From: Oceanomicrobium pacificus
GTDB lineage: Bacteria; Pseudomonadota; Alphaproteobacteria; Rhodobacterales; Rhodobacteraceae
NCBI RefSeq assembly: GCF_009833495.1
Contig: NZ_WUWG01000003.1
Location: 248,001-312,000 of the forward strand
Direction: 5' to 3'
Length of the DNA stretch: 64,000 nt
The position numbers were made by a program, and so were the translations under genes. Below are positions 18,019-27,094 of this stretch, piece after piece. The first letter of the stretch is position 1; each line of letters opens with the position of its first letter. The notes below the pieces were generated by a model, which had not been told where the DNA came from, ran no database searches, and was given only the letters and a program-made list of their open reading frames with translations.

Positions 18019-18752
18019 ATCGAGAGTTTCTTGAAGATCGGCTCCGGTACGTGCCGGATGATGAGCATGATCAGGAACCAGAAGCCCGGCACGTAGATCA
18101 CGTTCCGGCCCTTGTGGACGGCAGCCCAGAGCCTCTCGGCCACGTCCTCGGGCGCGGCCACCAGAAAGAGCCCGTCGAGCCCCCATGTCATCGCCGTGTC
18201 CACGAAACCGGGCTTCACCGTCATCACATGCACACCCTTGCGGCCCATGCGGTTGCGGAAACCTGCAAGGAAAGTCGTGAACCCGGCCTTGGTAGCGCCG
18301 TAGACATAATTGCCAACCCGCCCGCGATCGCCCGCGACCGACGAGATGCCGATGACCCGCCCCGCCTCGCGCGCTTCCATCACCGGTGCCAGTTGCAGGA
18401 GCAGGTCTGCCGGACCAGACAGCCCGTCCTGGATGCAGCCATTGGCCAGATCAGGGTCCGCGTCGATGTCGGCCTGTTCGGGCATGGAACTTGCAAACAG
18501 GGCGACGTTGACCGCGCCGTCCTGCGCTGCGGCCCAGTCGACGATCGGCCCGAATGTGTCCCGCTTGCGGCTGTCATAGGCGAGCGTGTCGGCCGAGGGC
18601 GCGCCGCGCAGGCGCAGATCGGCCGACATGGCGTCGAGGTCCGCCATATCGCGGCCCGTCAGGAGCAGCCGTGCGCCTTCGGATGCCGCCTTGCGTGCAA
18701 AGGCACGCGCCATGGCCGAGGAGGCCCCGATAATGATCCAGTTCTGGTTCAT
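18015..18752 (-). CDS. dprE2: DprE2-like decaprenylphospho-2-keto-erythro-pentose reductase (SDR)
   Basis: A 245-residue short-chain dehydrogenase. The NAD(P) turn reads GASSAMA (9-15), the catalytic Ser is in SSVAG (137-141), and YGATK gives Tyr151 and Lys155. The C-terminus IIRHVPEPIFKKLSI closely matches the tail of M. tuberculosis DprE2 (LRHIPRSIFRKLPI), and the segment around the active site (SS.AG.R.R..N.VYG.TKAG) matches too. DprE2 reduces the 2-keto intermediate made by DprE1 to decaprenylphosphoryl-D-arabinose. The ATG overlaps the dprE1 TGA (ATGA), so the two are translationally coupled. Confidence 0.87.
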   Translation of the reverse strand: MNQNWIIIGASSAMARAFARKAASEGARLLLTGRDMADLDAMSADLRLRGAPSADTLAYDSRKRDTFGPIVDWAAAQDGAVNVALFASSMPEQADIDADPDLANGCIQDGLSGPADLLLQLAPVMEAREAGRVIGISSVAGDRGRVGNYVYGATKAGFTTFLAGFRNRMGRKGVHVMTVKPGFVDTAMTWGLDGLFLVAAPEDVAERLWAAVHKGRNVIYVPGFWFLIMLIIRHVPEPIFKKLSI

Positions 18753-20077
18753 GCCGTCCCCCTGAGGTTGAGCCGCCGCGACAGGTCGGTCTCGAACAAA
18801 CCGTCCGGATCGAGCCGCGACACGGTTTTGCGGAACCGGTCGAGGTCGGGATACATGTCGGGCAGGAGCGCCGCGTCGAGACAACTGTCCTTGGCGAGGT
18901 AGATCCGCCCGCCGGCTTCGGCAGTCAGCCTGTGCAAGCGGTCCATGAGCGGCATCGTGCCGTCACGGTTCGGAATGTCGACCGCGAGCGTGAAGCCCGG
19001 CATCGGGAAGGAGAGCGGTCCGGCCGCGCCCTTGCCGAGTTTCTTCAGCACGGCGAGCGGCGAGGCGAGGCCGCTGGCGGTGATCTCCTCCAGCATGGTC
19101 TGGAGCGTGCCTGCGGCGCTCTCCTCGGGCAGCACGCACTGGAACTGCCGGAAGCCCGTCTTGCCGTAGAACCGATTCCAGTCATGCAGCCGGTCGAGCG
19201 GGAAGAAGAAATCCTGCAGCGGGCGGTCGCGCTCCTGTCCGGTCTCGCGGATGCGGTGGAAATAGAAAGCATTGAAGGTGCGCACGATCGGCCGCGACAG
19301 CGCGAAACGCGGCGCGTCGAACGGCACGGTGCGGCCGGGTTTCAACCGGTCGTGCCCGTCCGCGGTCGCGGGGGCGAACTCGGCTTCCTCCAGCACGCCG
19401 CGCCCGAGACCCGACCCGGTCGCGGCGAGGTCGATCCAGCCGACGGTGAAACTTGCGCGCGACCCGTCGAGCAGGGTCAGGAATGGCTCCAGCCCGTCGA
19501 CGCGGCGTTCGGTGACGCGCATCGTGCCCGACGGGCAGGGAGCAAGGCGGATTTTTGCGGAGCGGATCACGCCGGTCTGGCCCGCACCGCCCAGCGTTGC
19601 GTGGAACGTGCCGGCCTCGGTCTGGCGGGACACGGTGCGGCAGGTGCCGTCCGCGCCGATCAGGTCGATGCTCTCGACATGTTCGGCGAAACTGCCCGCA
19701 CTATGGTGGTTTTTGCCATGCACATCATGGGCAATGGCGCCGCCGATCGTGGCAAATCCGGTGCCCGGCATCACGGCCGGCATGAAGCCCTGCGGCGCAA
19801 AGACGGACAGGATCTGCGAGATGGTCGCGCCGGCCTCCACGTCGAGCACGCCGCTCTGAGCGTCGAAGCTGCGCAGCCGGTCGAGCCGTACGGTCCGGAT
19901 CGCCTTGCCGTCGCTGTTCAGCCCTGCATCCCCGTAGGAGCGCAGATTGCCCTGCGCCGGAGCGGGCGTGTCCGCCATCAGACCGTCGAGCGTGGCAAGT
20001 TTCTCGGGGCGGGCGACGTCCATCTGGGCAGGCGTTGACCGCCCCCAACCGTCAAAGGTCCCCGTTTTCCAAAGCAT
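18749..20077 (-). CDS. dprE1: DprE1-like decaprenylphosphoryl-ribose 2-oxidase (FAD)
   Basis: A 442-residue FAD_binding_4/ALO-type oxidase. Motifs shared with M. tuberculosis DprE1 include GWGR near the N-terminus, RSYGD (46-50), PGTGFATIGGAIAHD (104-118), HGKNHHSAG (120-128; His120 matches the FAD-linked His132), FFPLD..HDWNR, LSFPMPG and YLAKDS (Lys396 matches Lys418). At the position of mycobacterial Cys387, the residue hit by benzothiazinones, this protein has Ala365. It oxidises the 2-OH of a polyprenylphosphoryl-ribose. The ATG at 20077 gives the conserved N-terminus and overlaps the upstream UPF0104 gene by 26 bp. Periplasm-facing or cytosolic placement cannot be read here. Confidence 0.9.
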   Translation of the reverse strand: MLWKTGTFDGWGRSTPAQMDVARPEKLATLDGLMADTPAPAQGNLRSYGDAGLNSDGKAIRTVRLDRLRSFDAQSGVLDVEAGATISQILSVFAPQGFMPAVMPGTGFATIGGAIAHDVHGKNHHSAGSFAEHVESIDLIGADGTCRTVSRQTEAGTFHATLGGAGQTGVIRSAKIRLAPCPSGTMRVTERRVDGLEPFLTLLDGSRASFTVGWIDLAATGSGLGRGVLEEAEFAPATADGHDRLKPGRTVPFDAPRFALSRPIVRTFNAFYFHRIRETGQERDRPLQDFFFPLDRLHDWNRFYGKTGFRQFQCVLPEESAAGTLQTMLEEITASGLASPLAVLKKLGKGAAGPLSFPMPGFTLAVDIPNRDGTMPLMDRLHRLTAEAGGRIYLAKDSCLDAALLPDMYPDLDRFRKTVSRLDPDGLFETDLSRRLNLRGTA

Positions 20078-21062
20078 AAGCGCCCTTTCTTGACAGCCTG
20101 TTTGCCACCGGGAATACCGCGAAACCGACGAGGATGGCAAACCAAAGGCTGACCAGCCGGATCAGCGCGGTTGCGGTGACCGCCTGATCGAAGGGCATGC
20201 CCTGCAGGAGCAGCAGTCCGATCATCGCGCCCTCGGCCCCGCCAAGCCCGCCCGGTGCGCCTGTGGCCCCGCCCGTCAGCATCGAGAAGACAAAGATCGC
20301 CACCGCGGTCCAGAGCCCGATATCGCTGCCCATCCACCCCAGGAGCAGACCGAACGCAGCCCCTTCGGCGAACCAGCCGGCGACGCTCAGCGCCATGGCG
20401 GGCAGCGCGATGCGCCAGTCGGAAAAACGGCTCAGGTCGCGCACCGCGCGGCGCAGGCGGGCGAAGAAACGTGCGCCGCGCCCGATGAGGCGGTAGGCCC
20501 ATCCGGTAAGTGTGGCGAGCAGGTTCGGCCGGGTGAAAACCCAGGCCATGACGAGCGCCAGCACGGCCACGATCCCGCCGCCGGCAATGCCCGTTGTCGA
20601 CAGGGCGAGCGCCAGTGCCAGCAGGATGCCGTTCCCCGCGAGGTCGCTCGCCCGGTCCATCAGGGCCATGGGAGCGGAGCCGGCGAGCGGCACGCCGGTC
20701 TCGCGGTAGATCCAGCGCATCCGCACCAGCTCGCCCAGCCGCGCGGGGGTGACGGTCAGCGCGAAGCCGCCGAGGAAATGGCGCATGTTCTGCATCAACG
20801 ATGTGCCAAGTCCCATCCGCGTCGCAAACAGGTGCCAGCGCAGGCCGCGAAACGTGTAATTGACGAGCGACAGCGCCAGCAGGAGCGCCAGTTTCGGCCC
20901 GTCGACCGTGCCGAGCAGCGCCATCACGTCCACATCGCCGGTGGTCGATATCAATCCGGCCAGCCCCAGCACGAACAGCACAAACAGGCCGAGCGATATC
21001 CAAAGGTCGCGCCGCTGCCAGATACGCCGGCGCGCAGGGTGCATGCCGGCGGTGCCGGTCAC
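20052..21062 (-). CDS. UPF0104 / LPG-synthase-TM-domain integral membrane protein
   Basis: A 336-residue protein with about eight membrane helices and the family hallmarks: LLLALSLVNYTFRGLRW, then GGFALTVTPARLGELVR, and GAPGGLGGAEGAMIGLLLLQG. The family (YbhN, AglD, MprF membrane domain) includes flippases and lipid-modifying partners. It is the first gene of a set with dprE1 and dprE2 and overlaps dprE1 by 26 bp. By context it could flip or use the polyprenyl-arabinose lipid; mycobacteria use a GtrA-like protein for this. The GTG at 21062 is the listed start; ATG at 21044 is a good alternative. Confidence 0.75.
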   Translation of the reverse strand: MTGTAGMHPARRRIWQRRDLWISLGLFVLFVLGLAGLISTTGDVDVMALLGTVDGPKLALLLALSLVNYTFRGLRWHLFATRMGLGTSLMQNMRHFLGGFALTVTPARLGELVRMRWIYRETGVPLAGSAPMALMDRASDLAGNGILLALALALSTTGIAGGGIVAVLALVMAWVFTRPNLLATLTGWAYRLIGRGARFFARLRRAVRDLSRFSDWRIALPAMALSVAGWFAEGAAFGLLLGWMGSDIGLWTAVAIFVFSMLTGGATGAPGGLGGAEGAMIGLLLLQGMPFDQAVTATALIRLVSLWFAILVGFAVFPVANRLSRKGAYALENGDL

Positions 21063-21104
21063 GCCGGCGCGCCCCGTGTGCGGAGCGCGCCTGCTGTCTG
21101 CATG

Positions 21105-21734
21105 TCAGTCGACAAGCGCCGCCTCGGTCTTGGCGCGGATCTCGTCCATCGTGACATCAGGGGCCGTCTCGACCACCTTCAGGCCGCCCTCGACCACGTC
21201 GAACACGCCGAGATTGGTGATGATCCGGTGCACGACCTTCTGGCCGGTCAGGGGCAGGGTGCAGGCTTTGAGAAGCTTCGTTTCACCCGCCTTGTTGGTG
21301 TGGTCCATGATGACCACCACGCGGCGCACGCCGGCCACGAGGTCCATCGCGCCGCCCATGCCCTTCACCAGCTTGCCGGGGATCATCCAGTTGGCGAGAT
21401 CGCCTTCCTCGGACACTTCCATCGCGCCGAGGATCGCCATGGCAATATGCCCGCCCCGGATCATCGAAAAACTGTCGGCGGAGGAGAAATAGCTCGTCCG
21501 GTCCAGTTCGGTGATGGTCTGCTTGCCCGCGTTGATCAGGTCGGCGTCGATCTCGGCTTCGGTGGGGAAGGGCCCCATGCCGAGCATCCCGTTCTCCGAC
21601 TGGAGCGTGACGTCGATCCCCTCGGGGATATAGTTGGACACGAGTGTCGGAATGCCGATGCCAAGATTGACATACATGCCGTCTTCGAGTTCCTGCGCGG
21701 CCCGTGCGGCCATCTGGTTGCGGTCCCATGCCAT
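21105..21734 (-). CDS. scoB: 3-oxoacid CoA-transferase subunit B
   Basis: A 209-residue subunit with the catalytic SENGMLG motif, whose Glu forms the glutamyl-CoA thioester, and the GIGIP motif near the N-terminus. With subunit A it moves CoA between succinyl-CoA and acetoacetate or a similar 3-oxoacid, linking ketone bodies and PHB breakdown to central metabolism. It follows scoA by 4 bp. The phaC gene in the window gives a reason for acetoacetate handling, but they are not linked. Confidence 0.92.
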   Translation of the reverse strand: MAWDRNQMAARAAQELEDGMYVNLGIGIPTLVSNYIPEGIDVTLQSENGMLGMGPFPTEAEIDADLINAGKQTITELDRTSYFSSADSFSMIRGGHIAMAILGAMEVSEEGDLANWMIPGKLVKGMGGAMDLVAGVRRVVVIMDHTNKAGETKLLKACTLPLTGQKVVHRIITNLGVFDVVEGGLKVVETAPDVTMDEIRAKTEAALVD

Positions 21735-21737
21735 GGC

Positions 21738-22433
21738 TCAGCCCTCCCGGATCGTGCGTTGTTCGATGCGTTTCTCGTGATCGCCCTGAATGATGCGATC
21801 GACGAAAATGCCCGGCGTGTGGATCTGGTCGGGGTCAAGGCTGCCGACCGGCACGATCTCCTCCACCTCGGCGATGCAGACCTTGCCGCAGGTCGCGGCG
21901 TTCGGATTGAAATTCCGCGCTGTCTTCCGGTAGATCAGGTTGCCCTGCGTGTCGCCTTTCCAGGCTTTCACGATCGACAGGTCGGCGAAAATTCCCTCTT
22001 CGAGGATATAGGTCTCGCCGTTGAAATCCTTGTGCTCTTTGCCTTCGGCGATCACCGTTCCGACACCGGTCTTGGTGTAGAAGCCCGGAATACCGGCGCC
22101 GCCGGCGCGCATCCGCTCCGCCAGAGTGCCCTGCGGGTTGAATTCGAGCTCCAGTTCGCCCGACAGATACTGCCGCATGAATTCGGCATTTTCCCCGACA
22201 TAGGAGGAGATCATCTTTTTCACCTGGCGCGTCTGCAGGAGGAGGCCAAGGCCGAAATCATCGACACCGGCATTGTTGGACGCAACGGTCAGATCCTTGG
22301 TGCCGGCATCGCGGATCGCGGAGATCAGGTTTTCGGGAATGCCGCAAAGGCCGAAGCCCCCGGCTGCGATATACATGCCGTCGAACAGCACGCCTTCGAG
22401 CGCGGCTTGCGCGGTCGGGTAGACTTTCTTCAT
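21738..22433 (-). CDS. scoA: 3-oxoacid CoA-transferase subunit A
   Basis: A 231-residue subunit with the family motif [17 protein letters not shown] and the LTVASNNAG segment, then GAGIPGFYT. It forms the heterodimeric acetoacetate:succinyl-CoA transferase with ScoB. A GGAGGA site lies a few bases before the ATG. The length is normal for the subunit. Confidence 0.92.
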   Translation of the reverse strand: MKKVYPTAQAALEGVLFDGMYIAAGGFGLCGIPENLISAIRDAGTKDLTVASNNAGVDDFGLGLLLQTRQVKKMISSYVGENAEFMRQYLSGELELEFNPQGTLAERMRAGGAGIPGFYTKTGVGTVIAEGKEHKDFNGETYILEEGIFADLSIVKAWKGDTQGNLIYRKTARNFNPNAATCGKVCIAEVEEIVPVGSLDPDQIHTPGIFVDRIIQGDHEKRIEQRTIREG

Positions 22434-22525
22434 GTACTCCTCCGGAACGGGGCGCGTCGGGCGCGCCGCTTGCCGTCTTTATCCACTTGTTGCAGGTGCG
22501 AAATCAATAGGTGGAAATACGGACC

Positions 22526-23161
22526 TCATGCTGCGTCGAGTGCCTTCAGGAGCCGGTCGAGTTCCTTGCGGAGCGCCACCGTTTCGTCCGTTGCGGTTGA
22601 CGTGCGCGACAGGTTGAACGCGGTCAGACCGTCGAAAATGCCCGCCGCGAAGGCCACCCGGTTGCCCAGCCGCGATTTCAGGATGTCGGCCCCGGCGTCT
22701 TTCAGCTTGGCGATGGTCAGGTCTGTCGCCTTGCCGCGCGGCGGCACACGGTTGAGAAGCACCCGGTGCGGCGTGCCTTCCTTCCGGCAGGTCTCGATGA
22801 TCGTCTGCGTGGCCCAGATATCGAGTGCCGTCGGCTGGCAGGGCGACAGGACAAGATCGCTTTCCCGTATGGCCGTGTGCAGCAGGAGGTCGGCATTGCC
22901 CGGGCAGTCGACAAGGATGATGTCATGCGCCTTGCGCGCGTCGCGAATGTCGAGCCCCGCCCGCCAGTCGCGCGATTCCAGAAGCGTCAGCCCTTTCTCC
23001 TCGGCCCGCTGTTCGGCCCAGCGGGTGAGCGAGCGTTGCGGGTCCAGATCGATGATCGCCACATCCTTCTTCGCATTGAGCCAGGCCTGCGCCAGATGGC
23101 TCGCGACGGTGGTCTTGCCGGCGCCGCCTTTCTGCTGGGCGAGGGTGATCACATGTCCCAT
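22526..23161 (-). CDS. Orphan ParA/MinD-family ATPase
   Basis: A 211-residue ParA-type ATPase with the deviant Walker A KGGAGKTT (11-18), LDPQRS of the switch region, and DIILVDCPG as Walker B. It is short, with no N-terminal DNA-binding extension, and no ParB or parS-like repeats lie nearby. Such orphans often position polar or cytosolic machines. The nearest candidate cargo in the window is the Tad system or a chemosensory cluster elsewhere, but nothing in the sequence ties them together. Confidence 0.85.
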   Translation of the reverse strand: MGHVITLAQQKGGAGKTTVASHLAQAWLNAKKDVAIIDLDPQRSLTRWAEQRAEEKGLTLLESRDWRAGLDIRDARKAHDIILVDCPGNADLLLHTAIRESDLVLSPCQPTALDIWATQTIIETCRKEGTPHRVLLNRVPPRGKATDLTIAKLKDAGADILKSRLGNRVAFAAGIFDGLTAFNLSRTSTATDETVALRKELDRLLKALDAA

Positions 23162-23202
23162 TCACGAAGGCTCCTTAGGTGGGTCGTGGCGGCGCGGGCG
23201 GC

Positions 23203-24582
23203 CTATTGCGGCTTGAGGGGGGTGGTCAGTTCCCGCACCCAAGGGTCGGGCGCAAAGAGATTGTATTCGGCTTCGGTCAGATCGACTTCGGGGTCGATGA
23301 ATTCCTGATAGGGCCGGCCGTTGAAGGCCATCTGCATGACGGCGTAGACTTCCACGTCGTCATGGCCTTTCTCCGCCCAAAGCTCTTCGAGGTGCAGCGC
23401 GAACTGGCGCACCATGTCGGGACGGGTGAAGACTCTGTGCAGCTGCCGGTTCGACAGATAGTCCTCCGGCTGCACCATCCAGCTTTCACCCGAGGCCGCA
23501 TCGCGCACCACGTAATGCCCCTTGCCGTGCCGGTTGAAGATCCGCATCCGCCAGGAGAACCGGTGCCCGTCGCCCGTCCAGCCCGGATCGTTGGGGAAGA
23601 AATAGGCGCGCACGGGCAGGGCCAGTTGCACCGCGAACCAGACGATCATGATCGCAATGGCTGGCTTTTTGACCGGCGCGACATAAGCCGCGCTCAGATC
23701 CGGCAGCGGCGGCAGGTCGTGATAGCGGCTGTGCCACCAGCGATAGAGCTGGCCCGGCCAGTTCGGGTCGAAGAAGATGAGCGTGACGGCGATCGTCAGC
23801 CACGGGAAGATCCCGATCGGGAAGACGGCGGCGTTCGTCATGTGGAAGACACAGTAGATCAGGAAGATCCAGAGCCGCGTGCTTCGGAAATAGAGGAGCG
23901 GGGCGCCGAAGGAATGGAGGATCACCACCAGCCAGCAGGTCAGAACGATGATCCAGTCATGGTCGAACAGGAATCCGAAAGGCACCGCATCCTTGGCATT
24001 GCGCAGCCACAAGATCAGCGGATAGCCCTGCAGCCAGTCGCTCGTGATCTTCACGATGCCCGAATAGATGAGGATGATTTCGGTCTGCAGGCGCAGAACG
24101 AAGACCGGCCAGTAGGAAATGGCGAGCGACCGGTCGACCAGCCCCAGTTTCGCGTCCAGCGAATAGGCCCGGTTCGCGGGCATGAAGCTCATCAGGATCC
24201 CGTAGAGGATCACCATGTAGAAGTGGTTGAGGTACTCGGCTTTGTCGAGCAGGAAGAAATAGGCGAAAATCGCGGTCATCGAGACGATCGCGACGCGGTA
24301 GAAAAGCCCCAGCGCCACGAAGAGCGCGGAGACACCCATCAGACACCACAGGATGTAGATCCATGGCGCCGGCAGCGGCTCCAGGAAGCTGAAGGCGCGA
24401 TAGGTGAAATGGAAATCCGGTTCTACGAAGAAGAGCCCGATCCGGTCATAGGCCAGGACATTCAGGCATTCCCAGACCAGAAGCGCACCGAATGCGATGC
24501 GGGTCGCCGCCAGCGACTGGATGCTGACCGGCTTGGACAGCAGGGCTTGGAACCTTGACATTGTCGACATCTGCTCTGACAT
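23203..24582 (-). CDS. HTTM-domain (vitamin K gamma-carboxylase-like) membrane protein
   Basis: A 459-residue protein with at least seven membrane helices in residues 20-310 and a soluble C-terminus. The segment LDKAEYLNHFYMVILYG, followed by a cytosolic or periplasmic patch with PANRAYSLD, matches the HTTM domain of vitamin K-dependent gamma-carboxylase relatives. Function in bacteria is mostly unknown. It is divergent from a DCC thiol-oxidoreductase gene 90 bp away; the pairing of HTTM with DCC (DUF393) proteins is widespread. Starts at 24570 or 24561 are also possible. Confidence 0.8.
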   Translation of the reverse strand: MSEQMSTMSRFQALLSKPVSIQSLAATRIAFGALLVWECLNVLAYDRIGLFFVEPDFHFTYRAFSFLEPLPAPWIYILWCLMGVSALFVALGLFYRVAIVSMTAIFAYFFLLDKAEYLNHFYMVILYGILMSFMPANRAYSLDAKLGLVDRSLAISYWPVFVLRLQTEIILIYSGIVKITSDWLQGYPLILWLRNAKDAVPFGFLFDHDWIIVLTCWLVVILHSFGAPLLYFRSTRLWIFLIYCVFHMTNAAVFPIGIFPWLTIAVTLIFFDPNWPGQLYRWWHSRYHDLPPLPDLSAAYVAPVKKPAIAIMIVWFAVQLALPVRAYFFPNDPGWTGDGHRFSWRMRIFNRHGKGHYVVRDAASGESWMVQPEDYLSNRQLHRVFTRPDMVRQFALHLEELWAEKGHDDVEVYAVMQMAFNGRPYQEFIDPEVDLTEAEYNLFAPDPWVRELTTPLKPQ

Positions 24583-24671
24583 TTTTGTCCAAGGGCTCTT
24601 GGCGTCGCGCGTTCCTTTCGCACTTGCGGCAAGTGTCGAACGAAAGCGCGTTTTCAGGCAAGGATTTTTTC

Positions 24672-25112
24672 ATGGCTGCGGCAAAGGATGCCGAAATCGC
24701 TGCAAATCAGGCTGCCCGGGGCGGGATCGACATCGTCTATGACGGTGAATGCCCCTTCTGCTCGGCCTATGTGCGGATGGTGCGTCTGCGCGACGCGGTC
24801 GGCCCGGTCCGGCTGATCGACGCGCGCAGCGATGACCCGCTCGTGCAGGAACTGAAAGCGGCCGGCTATGATCTGGACGAGGGTATGGCCGTGCGGCTCG
24901 ACGGACGCATCTATCACGGCGATGAATGCATGCATCTGCTCGCGATGATGACGACGCGGTCGGGGCTCTTCAACCGGGCGCTGCGCGTGGCCTTCCGGTC
25001 GGAACGCGCGGCGCGCATCCTCTATCCGCCGCTGGTGCTCGGCCGGAACACGACCCTGCGGCTGCTCGGGCGCTCGAAAATCGGCGCGGACGCGTCGGCG
25101 GAGGTGCGATGA
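24672..25112 (+). CDS. DCC (DUF393) thiol-disulfide oxidoreductase-like protein
   Basis: A 146-residue protein with the family motif YDGECPFCSAYV (CxxC near residues 26-29) and the downstream block DGRIYHGDECMHLLA. The fold is thioredoxin-like. It is divergent from the HTTM gene and likely acts with it at the membrane. AAGGA lies upstream of the ATG at 24672; the frame is open earlier but without similarity. It overlaps the next small lipoprotein gene by 4 bp. Confidence 0.88.
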   Translation: MAAAKDAEIAANQAARGGIDIVYDGECPFCSAYVRMVRLRDAVGPVRLIDARSDDPLVQELKAAGYDLDEGMAVRLDGRIYHGDECMHLLAMMTTRSGLFNRALRVAFRSERAARILYPPLVLGRNTTLRLLGRSKIGADASAEVR

Positions 25113-25387
25113 TGCGGATGTTGCTACTTGCCCTGCCGCTCGGCCTGATGGCCTGCGCGCAACCCGATCCGTCCACGATCCTGTCGCCCACGGGCTACCG
25201 CGGCAGCGACGATCCGTGCCGGAAGGTCACGTCGGGCTTCATCCTCAACCAGTATGGCCGGACCGGGACGGACCTCGTGGCCTGTCCGCTCGGCTATGAC
25301 GGGGTTGCGGACCTGCGGGACCGCTATGGCGCAACACTTGTCATCAGCGGTGACGGCAATGCCATCTACCGCGTGCCGCGCGGCTGA
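25109..25387 (+). CDS. Small lipoprotein in the DCC operon
   Basis: A 92-residue protein with an N-terminal hydrophobic signal and lipobox (GLMAC, Cys near residue 17). The mature part contains two further Cys residues (DPCRK and VACPLGYDG) that could form a disulfide. The ATG at 25109 overlaps the stop of the DCC gene (ATGA), supporting one transcript. I do not recognise a family. A secreted Cys-pair protein next to a CxxC oxidoreductase may be its substrate. Confidence 0.6.
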   Translation: MMRMLLLALPLGLMACAQPDPSTILSPTGYRGSDDPCRKVTSGFILNQYGRTGTDLVACPLGYDGVADLRDRYGATLVISGDGNAIYRVPRG

Positions 25388-25393
25388 CGGGCG

Positions 25394-25630
25394 CTATTTC
25401 TCGCGTCTGATCCGGTAGGTGCCTTCGGGCAGTTCCAGCGCCGCGCGCAGGTCGCGCAGCTGCGCCAGCGACAGAGTCACCGTATGGGTGCGGTCGGTCT
25501 GGCTGTTATGCTGGTTGATCGTGACGCAATTGTCGAAACTGTTGATGGTCACATCATCCTCGAGCGGCGCTGGCCCCTCGTCGACAAGCGTGATCACGGT
25601 GGCGTCGAATTCGTGCTCGATTGTAAACAT
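25394..25630 (-). CDS. Small hypothetical protein, 78 aa
   Basis: A 78-residue protein with an acidic, beta-rich N-terminal half (DEGPAPLEDDVTIN) and a helical LSLAQLRDLRAALEL segment near the C-terminus. Codon use is normal for the region, and no other frame here looks better. It is convergent with the small lipoprotein gene (7 bp apart) and 69 bp downstream of the rimO stop-side neighbour. I do not recognise it; the ribosome site is weak. Confidence 0.5.
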   Translation of the reverse strand: MFTIEHEFDATVITLVDEGPAPLEDDVTINSFDNCVTINQHNSQTDRTHTVTLSLAQLRDLRAALELPEGTYRIRREK

Positions 25631-25699
25631 GGCACCGATGCTATGCCCCGCCGCCGCGGAAGAAAAGAGCCGATCGCGGGCGCCGCATGATGCTGCGCG

Positions 25700-27094
25700 T
25701 CAGAGTGTTCCCCACAGGTCGTATTCGCTGGCTTCATCCACCGTCACGGAGACGATGTCGCCCGGCGTCAGGGCTTCGAACCCCTCGTCGATGAAGAGGT
25801 TGCCGTCGATCTCGGGCGCATCGGCCTTGGTGCGGCAGACCGCGCCGTCACCGTCGACACTGTCCACGATCACCTCGATCCGGCTGCCGACCTTGGCATC
25901 GAGTTTCGCGGCGGAAATGGCCTGCGCCTTTTCCATGAACCGCTCCCAGCGGTCCTGTTTCACGTCCGGCGCCACATGGTCGGGCAGGGCGTTCGACCGC
26001 GCTCCGGCGACATTTTCATACTGGAAACAGCCGACGCGATCGAGCTGCGCCTCGTCGAGCCAGTCGAGCAGGGTCTGGAACTCGGCCTCGGTTTCGCCCG
26101 GATAGCCCACGATGAAGGTCGAGCGCAGAGTGATGTCGGGGCAAACCGCGCGCCACGCCGCGATCTCGTCGAGCGTGCGCGACGCGGCTGCAGGGCGCGC
26201 CATGCGCTTCAGCACGTCCGGATGCGCATGCTGGAAGGGAATGTCGAGATAGGGCAGAACGCCGCCGTCCGCCATCAGCGGGATCAACTCGCGCACATGC
26301 GGGTAGGGGTAGACATAGTGGAGCCGCACCCACGCGCCCAGCTGGCCCAGTTCGCGCGACAGGTCGGTGATGTGGCTGCGCACCTCGCGGTCCTTCCACG
26401 GGTGCGTGTCATAGCGGCGGTCGAGCCCGTAGGCGGACGTGTCCTGGCTGATGACGAGGAGTTCCTTCACGCCCGCATCCACCAGCTTCTCGGCCTCCCG
26501 CAGGACCGCATGGACGGGACGGGACTGCAGTTTCCCGCGCATGTCGGGGATGATGCAGAACTTGCACTTGTGATTGCAGCCTTCCGAAATCTTCAGATAG
26601 CTGTAATGGCGCGGTGTCAGCGATACGCCGCTGGCGGGCAGAAGGTCCACGAACGGGTCGGGTGCGGGCGGCACAGCGGCATGCACCGCGTCGAGCACTT
26701 GTTCATACTGGTGTGGCCCGGTGACGGCGAGCACGGACGGGTGCGCGCCGCGGATATAGTCCTCTTCCGCGCCGAGGCAGCCGGTGACGATCACCTTGCC
26801 GTTTTCCTTCAGCGCCTCGCCGATCGCCTCCAGGCTTTCGGCCTTGGCACTGTCGAGGAACCCGCACGTGTTCACGATGACCGAATCAGCATCGCCATAG
26901 TCGGGCGAGATCGCATAGCCTTCGGCCCGGAGGCGGGTCAGGATGCGTTCGCTGTCGACCAGTGCTTTCGGGCAGCCGAGGCTGACCATGCCGATCTTCG
27001 GCTGGTCGGGACGTGCGGCGGCGTCACCCTCGACGCGGGCGCGGGCAAGATCGGGGCGGAGATCAGGCGGGTTCTGGCTCATCCGCGCGCTCAT
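25700..27094 (-). CDS. rimO: RimO, ribosomal protein S12 methylthiotransferase
   Basis: A 464-residue radical-SAM enzyme that adds a methylthio group to the conserved Asp of ribosomal protein S12. It has the N-terminal UPF0004 domain ([21 protein letters not shown]), the radical SAM motif CNHKCKFC (C-x3-C-x2-C) and a C-terminal TRAM domain. The length is usual. The start at 27094 overlaps the upstream sulfotransferase gene by 32 bp; an alternative ATG lies at 27082. Confidence 0.95.
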   Translation of the reverse strand: MSARMSQNPPDLRPDLARARVEGDAAARPDQPKIGMVSLGCPKALVDSERILTRLRAEGYAISPDYGDADSVIVNTCGFLDSAKAESLEAIGEALKENGKVIVTGCLGAEEDYIRGAHPSVLAVTGPHQYEQVLDAVHAAVPPAPDPFVDLLPASGVSLTPRHYSYLKISEGCNHKCKFCIIPDMRGKLQSRPVHAVLREAEKLVDAGVKELLVISQDTSAYGLDRRYDTHPWKDREVRSHITDLSRELGQLGAWVRLHYVYPYPHVRELIPLMADGGVLPYLDIPFQHAHPDVLKRMARPAAASRTLDEIAAWRAVCPDITLRSTFIVGYPGETEAEFQTLLDWLDEAQLDRVGCFQYENVAGARSNALPDHVAPDVKQDRWERFMEKAQAISAAKLDAKVGSRIEVIVDSVDGDGAVCRTKADAPEIDGNLFIDEGFEALTPGDIVSVTVDEASEYDLWGTL

